A program made the position numbers and the translations under genes. Positions 1 through 11,700 of a DNA stretch of 64,000 nucleotides are shown piece by piece (the first letter of the stretch is position 1; each line of letters begins with the position of its first letter). The DNA lies in contig RCAB01000001.1 of the NCBI GenBank assembly GCA_003640385.1, positions 806,001 through 870,000 on the forward strand, given 5' to 3'. The DNA is from Setaria digitata (taxonomy: Eukaryota; Nematoda; Chromadorea; Rhabditida; Setariidae). The notes below the pieces were generated by a model. That model was not told the DNA's origin. It did not search any database and saw only the letters and a list, made by a program, of their open reading frames with translations.

Positions 1-1224
1 AGTGAGTGTCCGGAAGCTTCACAATTCGATGAAATATACGTTGTTTGTATGCGTTCCATTTGTGAACTTGCTAAGCCTAAGCCTGTTTTCAATTTCAAAC
101 ATCCAAATTTCGAGCGAAAACCAAATGTTCGAAGTGCATGTATTCAATTCACGGTTGACATGCAGTCGGAGGTAAATATTTTGGCATCAGTTTTGCCTGA
201 AAATTTTTGTCCTACATTAATTTGCTGTATAAATGATTTTTCAGTCCTAGTTAATTGCACGCATCGGAACAAATTGAGCTATCCTTATTTGCTGATAAAA
301 ATTTGGACAGCTCTTTGAATGAAGCAAAAACAAAACTGAATTTCAGTTAGTCATTATATTAAAAGGGATGTTGATGGTTGGTGCTTAGCATTCCTCAGAA
401 AATCACACAGTCGTATCTTTAATGGTCTCTGAGAAGTCCCTGTGTCACGTTATATTTGTAGACAGATGGGTAAATTTCTGTAACCGGTTACATTATTTAG
501 CATAGCAGCTTCATTCCAACGGTCTTTTTCAGTTGATGGGATTCTCAGGTTACTTTGTTGCACAACTCTATGGGAATTGTCAGTTAAGCATTGTTCCACA
601 AACGCACACAAAAGGCTTAGTTAGCTGGTTTTCAGCTCTCATACCCCTTCGACATCTTTATCGCCTGCAGAAGGGTACTGAAGTTAGTTAGTATTTGGTT
701 TACAGCTATATCTATCTATGTAATTATTTTTCCAAGAAAATCGAGTGTTTTTTTTTTTTTTTACGTATATTCTACTGACGTGGCGCCGAACATTTCTTTT
801 TTAAGATTCTAGATAATTGTTGCCTTCCAGTGAGTTTGATCTAACAACTGATATATCATTTAGATAATGACAGAGGAAGTCTCAAACTTATCAACTGAAT
901 TGTTCTAGGTTATCTTTCACGTTGAACGAAAAATTGATGCGCGGGGTGTTTGGTATGAGTGGTTTTGCGAGTTCCAGGTGTTTATTTTTTTGATCATAAT
1001 CTTGAAGTTTTTGAATTAGGAATTGGAGATGTTTAATATTATTTTCAATCATATCCTTAATTTGTTTCTTGTATAATTTATCTAGAAAAACTTATTGCAC
1101 ATCGCGAAAAGAATGGTATAGTCGGACATTAATAACTTGGCTTTAGTGTTTTATTCTTCAGGTGGTATGCACCTATGCAAAAGAAGAATTTTACCGTTCC
1201 TTGGGGTGTAGTTTCTACTCATGA
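1..1224 (+). CDS. PRMT5: PRMT5 arginine methyltransferase, C-terminal part (5' end outside window)
   Basis: Type II protein arginine methyltransferase (symmetric dimethylation of histones and Sm proteins). Only the C-terminal beta-barrel part is present. Four exons read in one frame: 1-171, 533-682, 909-977 and 1162-1224 (TGA), all with GT-AG junctions in phase 0. Exon 1 has the family pattern PEASQFDEIYVV followed by KPVFNFKHPN; exon 2 gives LMGFSGYF, matching the LHGFAGYFE of human PRMT5, then an SIxPxTH segment and SWF; exon 3 carries GVWYEWFCEF, matching the VWYEW block. The last exon ends close to the usual C-terminus, so the 3' end is intact. The catalytic Rossmann domain must lie upstream of base 1. 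Identity is recognised from family knowledge and is firm; the exon borders are hand-read. Confidence 0.88.
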
Positions 1225-2014
1225 AGGAAAATTTAGTTTCCTTGTACAAAACAAATAAACCTCTTTAATTCAGTTTTGCAGGATATTGATGGAAAGGTTA
1301 GAACGACACCATTGCAAAATAAGGATGGCATAAGCTACTTCATGCGTCTGTAAGTGTCGGGTATATCGATAATTATGTGGTTGTCTATCGGTACTGCTTC
1401 CGCTGTTTTGAACGAAGTATTCATATTGGATTCCATTTCTGTTTCTGTTCAAGCAGTAAGAAACTGTGATTCCTTTTAATGTTTGCCCCGTTGTTGCTAG
1501 TTTGGTATTAGTAATTCATGTTGTTTTTGAAAATGAGCTGTGCAACATATGGGTAAAAAAAGCGTTGCTTTATAGTAGATGCATTTTCAATTCTGTATGA
1601 GTGCTAATTATCTTCTGGAAATATTTACAAGAGGCCTTTCTTAGCAAAAATTTGTTTGGTGGGATTGTTATCGTCCTTGACTGATCATTTGTGAAAGTGA
1701 TGCATCGATTGTTCGAACTGTTTCCCTGTTTTAAAAGTGTAAAAGGATAAAGAATACTATTTAAAAAGTTTTAAAATCATTTCATTTTATTTGTTAAATT
1801 GTATTTATTCTATGTTGGAAATGAATAGTTTTGTTTTATTACCTGTCTTCTGCGAAAAACCGAGCTGAATATCTTTCATAATTTTCTCCATATCTTTCCA
1901 TTTGTAAACTGATATTGACTTTGCTTTTGTGTTAGGAGAAGCTATGTTGGATTTTTAATTTGTAGGTTCTAAAATCACTCAGAAGTAACAAATGTTAAAT
2001 GCAAATTTTCACAG
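1225..2014. other. Interval between PRMT5 and the first legible PEX10 exon
   Basis: About 790 bases with no convincing coding exon. It should hold the PEX10 start codon and first short exon: the first legible PEX10 exon begins with two bases of a split codon, so an upstream exon ending in phase 1 is required. I could not choose one with confidence. PRMT5 and PEX10 are in the same orientation. Confidence 0.5.
1254..1259 (+). promoter_or_regulatory. Probable poly(A) signal of PRMT5
   Basis: A canonical AATAAA lies 29 bases after the PRMT5 stop codon, the spacing expected for a short nematode 3' UTR. Position and sequence are seen directly; use as a cleavage signal is inferred. Confidence 0.5.
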
Positions 2015-4297
2015 CTGATTTAAGTGAAATATTGCTCGCTGAACGCCGTGACGAAGAAGAAATTGAATATTTATCAAAAGAACTATCGCAGATCATCAAA
2101 GTATGATTTCAGTTCCTTGAGTTTGAAGATAAAAGATTGGCGGGAGGACTGAACGGACATTCATGCAGAGGGTTAGTGCTCAATCGTCCTACTTAGGAAG
2201 ATTCACTTTTTTCCAACAGTATTTTTCAGGATTTGCTTGGTCCGCACTTTTGGATTTCGTATTGGAATTATTATCCGACCATAGCAACTACTCTGTATTA
2301 CGCTGTTACTTTCTTGTCGGGTAAATTAGATATTTTATATGTATCAACTTCGTTACGTCGTTCTTCGTGGATTCGTAGTTTTGATTTTTTCAAATTATAA
2401 GCCTAGTTAATGATCCTTTACACTGTCTGAAGTTCCACTTTAATCAAGTCAAAGAAACGCACTAATATAGAAGAATTACTTCGAGAAGTCTTAATGAAAT
2501 AAACATTTTCATCTAAATTTCTTTTGATTATGTCGAGATTTACATTATTACGTCGTAGAATATGCGTGTTCATTAAACACATTTCATGAAAATTTATCAA
2601 ACAATTCTTGTCTTTATTTCTCTGCTGCAGTAGTTGTTGAAATCCTGGTAAAGAAGAGAAAGTTAAAAAGGCGAATTTGGCATGAAGCAGGTTAATCAGT
2701 TTTAAAATTTCTAATTTTAACTTTTTAGCGCTGCAAACAGTTGGTGAAGAATACACCGCTCTTCTACCATTGGTCTCAGGTGAACAGCACAGAGTACCAT
2801 CCTTTACCCGTCGTTTCATTTTTACCTTCTTTTTTTCTATAGCGCCATTTTTTACTGAAGAACTGCTGGGAAGAATTGAAAGAAATTTAGAAGATTCATT
2901 TATCGCCACTGAAACTGTTTTCTCTGACAGAAAGCGAAGAAATTTTCTCAAAGTCCTGTACAGTTTTATCGTTTGGATCAGGTCATCTTTCTTCATTAGA
3001 TGTTTGTATTTAATTTATTAAAGAAATCTTATGCAATTAATCAGTCATTTTCGATTTTGATATAATTTGAAAGCATGAGAAGTAGACATTTGAAAAGTGT
3101 CATTTCTAGGTGTACCTGTATTCCAGTGTTGTACCGCTTGAACTTGGCACTATTCTATTTATTTGGTGCCTATTACCATATTTCAAGGCGACTAGTCGAT
3201 TTGCGATACATTTCGTTGAGACCACAGTCGAATTATCAAGTGATTTCATTAATATGATACTTTTATATTATGTAGTAGTACATATATCTTTTTTCCCTCT
3301 ACGCTGCTCATGTTCACAGAAGAAAAAAGGAAGTGTGATTTTAAAATATCTCGAAAATTATGGTTACTAAAAATGTTGAAGAACCGCATAGAAATAGAAA
3401 TCCATCTACGCATCTGCATGTTTTTAAGACATTGTTAATGAGAAAAATTGCCATGTTTGGCCTCTGATATCTTGAACTGAGAAATCAAATACATCGCATG
3501 CTGCTTATTTCAGAGTACATGTGAGTTTTCAGGTTCTATCTTATTTTCATTTTTTTGGGGCAGTTAATGTTGCTCAAATTGTTGTGCGTACAATAATTTG
3601 GATTAAAGACGAACTGAAAAAACTGCGTATCAAGGAAACAGTTGGGGTTAGACAATTACCTCATTCTCAAGCATGGAAAGAAAAGGAAGATTTGGTAAAT
3701 GGTTTTCATTATTCTGATGAGGTTCTTTTCTTAACCCAAGTGTACTTGTAAATAGTCATCTTTCAAACAGAAATTTTCGCATCCAAATTATAGACTGTTT
3801 CGCTTCTAGAAGAAAGAAGAAATTAAATAATACTTAGTGAAATTCTCTTGTTGTTTTCCAGTCCATGCAGGCAGTCTTGTTCAGTAGAAGTTACTTTGTT
3901 TTTTTTTTTCTTTTAATTTCTGATTTCTTTTTCAAATACATATCATTATAGTCTGATAAGATCAGATCGTTCAATTAATTTAACGGATTGAAGATTCTGA
4001 AGAATTCTGTATTTACATTTTTTGATTACACTGTTTCAGTTATTGAGCTTTTAAGTATGCTATTAATATATACAACTGTTACTGTTTTTTTTACAGCTAC
4101 TATATAACTCATTCTGTTGTTCACTTTGTTCTGAATCCAACAAACCACCAGTGTGTATTCCTTGCGGACATCTGTTCTGCTGGAACTGCATTTCAAAACA
4201 TGTGCAGTTTTCTACCGTTATCGTTGGATTGACATTTTGTCCTCAGTGTCGAGAAGAATTTCACGAAAGTCGAGTGGTACCGCTATTGAATTTGTGA
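2015..4297 (+). CDS. PEX10: PEX10 peroxisomal RING-finger E3 ubiquitin ligase (start exon unresolved)
   Basis: Peroxin of the PEX2-PEX10-PEX12 membrane ligase complex that ubiquitinates the PEX5 import receptor. Exons read as 2015-2100, 2230-2320, 2729-2981, 3110-3239, 3533-3694 and 4097-4297 (TGA), with phases that agree across every junction. Family landmarks in order: SEILLAERRDEEE near the N-terminus; QTVGEEYTALLPL, matching the TLGEEYV block; LALFYLFGAYYHISRRL, matching the AWFYIHGVFYHLAKRL membrane helix; and a C-terminal C3HC4 RING with CSLC, CGHLFCWNC and CPQC, all eight zinc ligands present. The protein ends a few residues after the RING, as in other PEX10 proteins. The initiator Met and first residues lie in an unassigned upstream exon. 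It is closely followed by WARS2 in the same direction. Confidence 0.85.
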
Positions 4298-4410
4298 ATG
4301 GTAATGACTTTCGATATCCAAAGAATTTTTCCATTCACACTACATTTCATTTCAAAAAAGATAAAGGAAATGATCAATATGCAGTCTTTTTGTCAGTTCG
4401 ATTTTTGATC

Positions 4411-4418
4411 TTTTTCAG
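4411..4418 (+). promoter_or_regulatory. Candidate trans-splice acceptor before WARS2
   Basis: TTTTTCAG ends 120 bases after the PEX10 stop and 27 bases before the first WARS2 ATG. There is no in-frame coding upstream that would need a cis-acceptor here. This spacing is what nematode operons show at the SL acceptor of a downstream gene. The site is seen; trans-splicing is inferred. Confidence 0.45.
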
Positions 4419-4445
4419 AGAATAGTGGTGAATCTTCCTATTATT

Positions 4446-7400
4446 ATGATATTGAAAAAATTTTTGCGACAAAATGCGAGACGGATGTTTGATGAACGAA
4501 ATTTCCGATTTATATCATCATTTACACCAAAATCCAAGAATGAATGTTTCCCAATTTATGTCAGTGGTATACAGCCAACTGGAGTCCCACACCTGGGTAA
4601 TTATTTCGGCTTGATTCAGCAATGGACCAATTTGCAAAATGTTTGTTTTTTCCTCTTGTTTTATTCAAGATCTTCAGTATATCATCATTTACACCAAAAT
4701 CCAAGAAGATGGATACAGACATTTTTTGTATGCTCTCGTACTTTTCAGTACTAGACAACCAACTAGATATCGCTTTTTTCTCTTGTCCAAGTTCAGATTC
4801 TCTCTTACTGCTACAGATAGTTCCTCTAAACATTCATCATTATGTTTTTGTAGGTTTCGTCAAAGCTGTTTGAAGTCTTTAGAAGTTACCTGTGCTGTTT
4901 AAAGTCGTTTTTTTCCTTTTTTTGTCTTTAATGTTCATAGGAAAAAAACCGCGTGTGCATTTCTGTAAATAAGTCTATTAAAGCTCCTGATTTATTAGTT
5001 TAGTAAGATGGGGATAAAATATGACCACAAAATGGATTACGTGGAAGAATGAAGAACAAGAAAGGGAATGAGTCAAGAAAAAAAGGCACATTTTTCGTTA
5101 GACAATAACTATAACATTTTCATCTTATCTCTGTAAACTGCTGCATAAAGTTCCATAAAAGTATTTTATGTGTTTAATTTTTCCTTCTCTTTTAATTTTG
5201 ATGTAAACTTATGAAGTTGATTCGATAAATGAGTTGTGAAACTGATGCGTTCTTTATTGTTCGTGCGAGTGGTACACTTCTTTCAGGATGGCCACTCAAA
5301 ACAAATGTACCTTTCTATTGCCGATTATCATTCAATTTCAATGGGTTTTGTGGATTCCACGCAAGTAAGTGAATCCTAAAGGATATACACATCACTATTT
5401 ATTGAACTGTACTTTCACTTTTTTAAATGAATTACGGAAATCTATATGAATCCCTCTACCTTTTTTTTTTTTAAAAAAAATTAGTTATCATCATAATTCA
5501 TATCTTCTGTTTCAGTCTTACTCTCTTCGTGCATGCTTCTTCCCTCAACTGTTGTCAGTTCATAATGTAATCCAAATTTCGGCACACCCCCATTGCTCAA
5601 GCCCAATTTTTTTGTTCGAGTCAATTATTCAATATCTCTTAACTCCTTTTTCCTGGGCAGCTTATCTTTTGACATCTGTTTTCTAACTTGTTTATTTCAT
5701 ACAATCTATTACGCTGGATTCCTGGAACCGTTAAAATAGTTGGTTCATCATTAATGAGTTCCATGTCGGACATGACCCAGCGTCAGTCTCCTGAAAGCAA
5801 TATCATCACTTGAATGTCAATCGTTCGCTTACGTTTTATTAACAGGCCTTGTATCAATGTATAGTTTCATTTCTAGATGCGAAATAACATTTTAAAAATG
5901 GCTGCAAGTTTATTAGCTTGTGGATTGGATCCGGAAAAGACGATTTTGTTCCAGCAGAGCACAGTTTCTGACCATGTTAATCTGATGTATATACTGGGAA
6001 GTTTGCAGACTATCGCTAGACTTACTCGAATGCCGCAATATAAGGATAAAGCTGCTGCGTGAGTTTTATAACGTCTTTTTGAACTTAATTTTTTATTCTT
6101 TTCTTTTAATTTTCATTTTTATTGATCTTGTCAAGATCTGTTTGATTCATAGTGGTTCTGTTTTTCAAATACGGCTTTTTTGATCCACTTCTTGTCTGCA
6201 GTGTGTAGTACAGTGTACTGCATTGTAAAAAGTTTTTGGATCCTAAATTTATAGCAGACAGGTCTTAAGGTGTAATTTTGGAACTAATTTCTGTAGGATG
6301 TTGATTATTCTATAAACGTAGCAAAATGAGAAGTAGATTTTGATTTTGTATTTCTAGTGAAAGGAGTGTCTGATTTCATAGGCTCTACCTAGATATGCAG
6401 TGAGTTTTCATTGCTTTCAGTCTTGCTTCACTCAAAAAGAAAAAAAAAAAAAAAACATAAAAGGGGGCGGACAGTATTTTGCTTGGTTATTTAATCAAAT
6501 CCTACGTCATTTTAGATTCAAACAAGGTGACATTCCCGTGAATCTTCAGTTATATCCTATTTTACAAGCAGCTGATGTGCTACTGTATAAAGGTACTCAT
6601 GTACCAGTTGGCGACGACCAGACCCAGCATCTGCTTTTAATGAGGGATTTGGCTACCAAATTCAATGCTGTTCTTCACCACGATTTCTTCCCAGTTCCAG
6701 TTCAGGTTAAATTTCAGTCTTCGTTCTTCTAAGCTGCATGATTTTGGAATGTAGTTTAGAGTTGCATTCCTGAGTAATGGGGTCGTTAATCATGAAAAGA
6801 ATATGAGCATTTTTATATCACTGGACATTTGAAAATAAGGGAAGTGAGTTTGCGCGAATTTTACGGTTACTTTTTAACCATATATCGTAGAGCTTAAATT
6901 AATGAGCGGTAAAGATTTAGAAATGAAGGAATATTTCATTCATAAATTCACGATTTTTCTGAATCTTTCTGTGCTTTACCGTTGTCTGTATTTCAGATAA
7001 CCACTAAATGTAAACGTTTAAAAAGCTTGCAAGATGCTGCGAAGAAGATGAGTAAATCGATGGGTAACGACAGATCACGTATTTTGATCAATGACACGAA
7101 GCAGGTAATTGCTGATAAATGTGCCAAGGCCCTGACTGATTCACAATCCAACATCACTTATGAACCGGAAAATCGTCCTGCAATCAGTAATCTGGTGTGT
7201 TCTGCTTTTATTTCTGAATTTTTTTATTCTTCTTTTTTATTTTTAAAACTTGTTTTTTATTTTTCATCAGAAGAAACTGTTTCAGTCTTGCTCGAAGATC
7301 TTACTGTAAGCAGCGGTCTTTGTTCTTATCCATCATGCAATATTGCTTACTACTTTACCTCATACACATGTTATCGCCTTCTGCTCTGTGAATTCGATAA

Positions 7401-7707
7401 ATAGGATTTTGTTGTATGTTAATAATTTGCTTATATACTGCAGGTAACTCTTTATGCCTTAGCGACTGGTTTGAATATTGAAGACGTAATCCATGAGTGC
7501 GCTGCGTTGGATACGAAAGGATTCAAATCTCAATTAGCGGAAAGAATAGATGCTCTCATTGCTCCTTTTCGAGCAAAATATGAAATTCTGCTGCAAGAGC
7601 CTCAAGTAATTCAAGATATTTTGATGTTTGGTACGCAGAGAGCCCAGAAAAAGGCACAGGAAACGATGCAGCAGTTGAGAGAATTGCTGGGTTTTAATGT
7701 GCTATAA
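4446..7707 (+). CDS. WARS2: Mitochondrial tryptophanyl-tRNA synthetase
   Basis: Class I aminoacyl-tRNA synthetase charging mitochondrial tRNA-Trp. Exons 4446-4640, 5287-5364, 5877-6058, 6516-6705, 6997-7194 and 7444-7707 (TAA) join in phase to about 368 residues, normal for the bacterial-type enzyme. The N-terminal 25 residues are rich in Arg/Lys/Phe with few acids, as in a mitochondrial targeting peptide. The HIGH signature is PHLGN (about residues 48-52) after SGIQPTG; IADYH and [19 protein letters not shown] form the tryptophan and ATP site; KKMSKS (about 231-236) is the KMSKS loop; [14 protein letters not shown] is typical of the family. The first ATG (4446) follows the candidate acceptor at 4411-4418; the open frame upstream has only GTG codons. 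Intron 1 contains a 30-base copy of part of exon 1. Confidence 0.93.
4511..4540 (+). repeat. 30-base direct repeat, copy 1 (inside WARS2 exon 1)
   Basis: A 30-base segment of WARS2 coding sequence (encoding ISSFTPKSK, after the targeting peptide) recurs without mismatch 167 bases downstream, at 4678-4707 in intron 1. The flanks differ immediately outside the repeat on both sides. Confidence 0.9.
4678..4707 (+). repeat. 30-base direct repeat, copy 2 (inside WARS2 intron 1)
   Basis: Exact copy of 4511-4540. It is immediately preceded by TTCAG, so the copy begins just after something that could act as a splice acceptor, and its reading frame stays open for about 55 more codons. It may be a short tandem duplication or the remnant of a duplicated exon. 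Confidence 0.9.
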
Positions 7708-8798
7708 AAAAAAAACAGTGAATACCTTTATATTGAGATTTCATTGGATAGGGTTAAGTTGTTGTATTTTATCAGCAAGTACTGTTTTCACTATTTATAA
7801 AAAAGTGATAGGCAGTTTGAAATACTTGCTTTAAAGTTCTACTTGTTTTTTTTTTAGAATTTAAAGTGTTGCTAACTTTCTCTATTTTTATGTCGCTTTA
7901 CATTTAATGTTGATATACTTATTCTGCTTGCTCTATAAAGTTTTCCGCAAAAGTTGTTTGAACAGATAGTCGTCTACTTCATTATGTTGTGAAAGGGATG
8001 AGTAATAAATAGTTAAGCATGATAGAACACGACCGTGGTTAAAATGAAATAGATACGCGGTAAGCGAATCGTGAGTGCATTTATTTTTAACAGTTTGAAA
8101 TATATGGTAGTAGGGTAGTGTGTTGGTAGTATTTATTTGTTTTTCGAAAGTTGCTCTTTGCATTTTTTCTGTCGTAAAATTGGAAAGTTACGAGAGGTAT
8201 GATCTGTAAAAAAAGTAAAAAAAATAAAAAATTTGAAAAAAAAAGTAAAAAATAAAAACGTAAAAAAAAAAAGTAAAAAATAAAAACTAAAAATTTAACA
8301 ATTTCGATAGCGGTTAAATATCTGTAAAGGGGAAGTTGAACTCGAAGTTGGTGCAGAGGGAAGATTATCTAACCATGAAGTTTATCTCGTTAAGTCTAGA
8401 AGACTCCAGCTTTTCTTACACTTCCGACAAGTGGTTGTCGGAAGTAGTTACCTGAGAGCAATAAGTATAGTACCTGATAATTAACAACATGAAAGGCCGT
8501 TGTTTGTTAAGGGATAATCACCTCCCCTTCATATGTGGTTGAAGCTGTTCAGTACGAAGAAAGAAAAACAACAGAGTAAATTTATATTTTTTTTAACGAA
8601 TGTTTTTAAATGAAAAAGCGGTGTCTATCATCTATTCGAGATTTTCAATTTTTACATATCGCAACGCACAGGTTCAATCCTCACTGCTGACTTGTTGAAA
8701 AGTGTTAACTCCAGCTAATTTTTTATTTCAAATTAGCAAAATAAATAGCGGAAATTATAATACTTATTTGCTGGTTGGTTGAGGTGCGGTTGTGATAA
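7708..8798. other. Interval between WARS2 and Piezo
   Basis: About 1.1 kb with no supported exon. It holds the WARS2 3' UTR, an A-rich repeat tract at 8208-8296 and presumably the Piezo promoter. It is too short and too open-frame-poor to hide several hundred codons of a longer Piezo N-terminus. Confidence 0.5.
8208..8296 (+). repeat. A-rich degenerate repeat tract
   Basis: About 90 bases made almost wholly of A runs broken by GT, T, CGT and CT, in a loose unit of the form A5-9 GT A5-6 T A5. Simple-sequence tract in the intergenic space between WARS2 and Piezo. Confidence 0.8.
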
Positions 8799-11700
8799 AT
8801 GGCGGAATCGTTGACTCATTTTATTCTTAAGAGTATCATCTACTTGTTGACCATTATCATGTTTGGCATTACAACTATATCTGTCAGTCAGAGTATTATT
8901 GCTGTGTTTTATTTTATCTTCTTCTCCACATACTCCATCATTTTCCAAGTAATATGTCCTTTTTACTCATTTCTTATAGAGCAACTTCGCTACCAATTTT
9001 CCTAAGAATATTGTAAGAACATTCAGCTTTGTTTTGATTAAACTTATTTGGGCTCTTAACTAACTGATCGAGTAGTCTTTCTCAGAAACTGCTCCTGTCG
9101 AATACTTCATACTATTCTAGTCACTCATTTTAATACCGTAACTTCAAATACTTCAGTTTTCATGATTGAGGGAAGGAGTGGTGACTGAAAAGTGAGAACC
9201 GGAATTCTGGAAAAGATTCATTTAGAAAGATACCAGAAGTACAGGTATAAGATTTATTTAGTCGCCCATGCTATTATGTTGTTCTCACATTAAAAATTAA
9301 ATTTGCAGACATCGATGACCTTTTTTCTCCATCGCAGTCTCTTCTTCTGGTTTATGTTGATCATATTAACTTCAACTCATTTGGTTCTATTAATTGATCG
9401 ATTTATCATAAAATGTGAAATCGATGCTATCGATATCCTGTTTAATCCTTTGGCTGCGAAATATCAAGGTTCTATTTTTCCAAAGTCATCCGATATCTCG
9501 CATCATGATAACAAAACTTGAATGTTTCTTTGTAACCCTGAAAATATTGTTTCTACCAGAATTAGGCTCTAGTAGAGATTTAAGAGTCGAAAAGTCAGTT
9601 TCTGTCGATCAAAAAACTGTTCTTCGGCTTGTCTTTGTTGAATACGAAATCAAAATTTTACAGTACAATTTAATCTAATTTAATCGTTATGAGAGTTGAA
9701 ATATTGTTGTACATCTCTTTTAGTAGCAACAAATACTGCGGGATGTTCCATAACGTTATTTATATTATTCCTATTAGCAACTTTGTGCATTTTTATTGAC
9801 CTTACTACTCTCAATTACAAAGGTTAGCATCATTTACCTTGCTTGATCTCTTTCAATTATCTATTTTATTTTCCATCTCTTTCCAGTAAAAGTACCACGA
9901 TTCTGTCCTGATTTTATACAAGATTTTGGACGAATACTACTGATTAGTACTATAAGATTCGGTGACATTTTATGCGCATTGTCACTTGGATTTTGTGCCA
10001 TCCATAGGGTAAGTTTGTTGCTGACGCTACAATATTTTTGGTTTATCAGTGTGAATAGCACCCTAGTTATCTGTGACCTTTTATTTTTTCATGATCTTGA
10101 TCATGTTATTTTTTGATCTTGACTGCTTATCCATCTTTCGTTATTTTATTACTATCATGTTCCAATTAAAAGCTTGTATACTACTAACTTGCTAAAAATA
10201 TCATATCTCTTTTTACTTTAAATTCATTATTGGTAAGATTAGTAGAAATCGAACTGCAGGTGTCACCGGTTATCTTGCCTTTGCTTCTCGTTGCGATACT
10301 GTTGTTTATCCCATTATCACCAAATATCAAAGAAATTCTTTGTTTTCTTATCACCTACTATGTGGCGTTTATTACGATGTTTAAGCTGATATTTGATGCA
10401 TATAAAGGTTTCATTGATTATCCCAATTTCTGCAACGTTCCTCAATCCAAAGATTGGTTCTATTGGATGGGACTGATATCAGACGATACCAAGCCTGCTC
10501 TCGTTTGTTTTTTTTTATCTCTCACTGACCGTCATAAATGGTAACCTTTTGATTTAAGCAACAGATACTGATACGAAGTTTTGATGCCCTCTGTTATAGC
10601 TGTAGTATTTATTTTCTGTCAACTATATAACCCATCCAAAGTTAATAAAGGTGTTTATTTAATTCAGGCTCCGGTAATCTGCTTGTGTGCACTTACTGCA
10701 CGGTCTTCGCTGCAACATATCAAGGAAATGTACAGGGAACACTACCAGAAAGTACTGTCAAGTTTGCCATTTCCGGAAGTGGACTGTGAAAATGCCGATA
10801 AAGGAACAACTTATTTCGTTAAATTTTATGCAAATTATTTCCTATATAAATTCAGTTATGAGGTAAATATTATTTGAGATCAAGTAACTTAATTGAGGAT
10901 AGGGCGTTTAAAGTTTTCATTATGTTGATCGTTAATGATACGAGAGAACAGGACAAAAATATCATATTGTGCTCGTAACTTACGAATTATAATGACTCGA
11001 TCGCTGAAATTATCATGAGGCTAATTACCACAAGTGAGTAGCATTATTTGTTAAAGAGTAAAAGCACATACCCATCTTGACTTGGCAGATCGTCAATGCA
11101 GATAGTGATAGTACATTGAGGGTTATGCAGTTCAGCAAGTGATTCTCTGAAGTGTTTCTTTACTGCAGTGAGTTGAATTGTGAAACAGTTGAACTTCAGA
11201 TATATATGACACTGGTGCTGCTCTCGGCGGTAGTCGCAGCAAATATTATCTCTCTGCTGTCGTTGATTGGCTTGGTGATTTGCTTACTAATAGACCGATG
11301 GCGTGTTCGACGTATATTTCTCGTTTTTGTGTGCTATCATTTGGTCGTGCTAGCCTACTCACTGCTTGCATTCATCGGTCCTATACCCGGCAAATGTTAT
11401 TATGGTAAGGATGAAGTATTCGCGGAGCTGCCTGAATAAGTTAGATTATAGTCACGAATACTTCTGAGTGATTTCTTTGTGAATCACTAGGAACTGAAAA
11501 TGTGCTGTTTTTCTTTGAGAAACCTTGCCTGTGCTTTTATTTGTCGGTTCGTTGAGGCAACTATTGGATCCATCTATTCCAAGATTCCTTTTTAAGTGTA
11601 CATTGGAGTTAATTTTAGGAATACCTATACATCCAGACTATGCTCCTTATTTTGCTCTCATCAATAATGGACAGTATACAATCGGTTCACAGCGAAAATC

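Noticed and set aside
2418..2996. Longest single open frame in the window (192 codons, minus strand)
   Set aside because: It lies antisense to the large PEX10 exon (2729-2981) and flanking introns; the plus-strand reading matches PEX10, and the minus frame shows no motif.
8668..8684. GGTTCAATCC resembling a tRNA B box
   Set aside because: No matching A box or cloverleaf could be drawn in the 80 bases around it.
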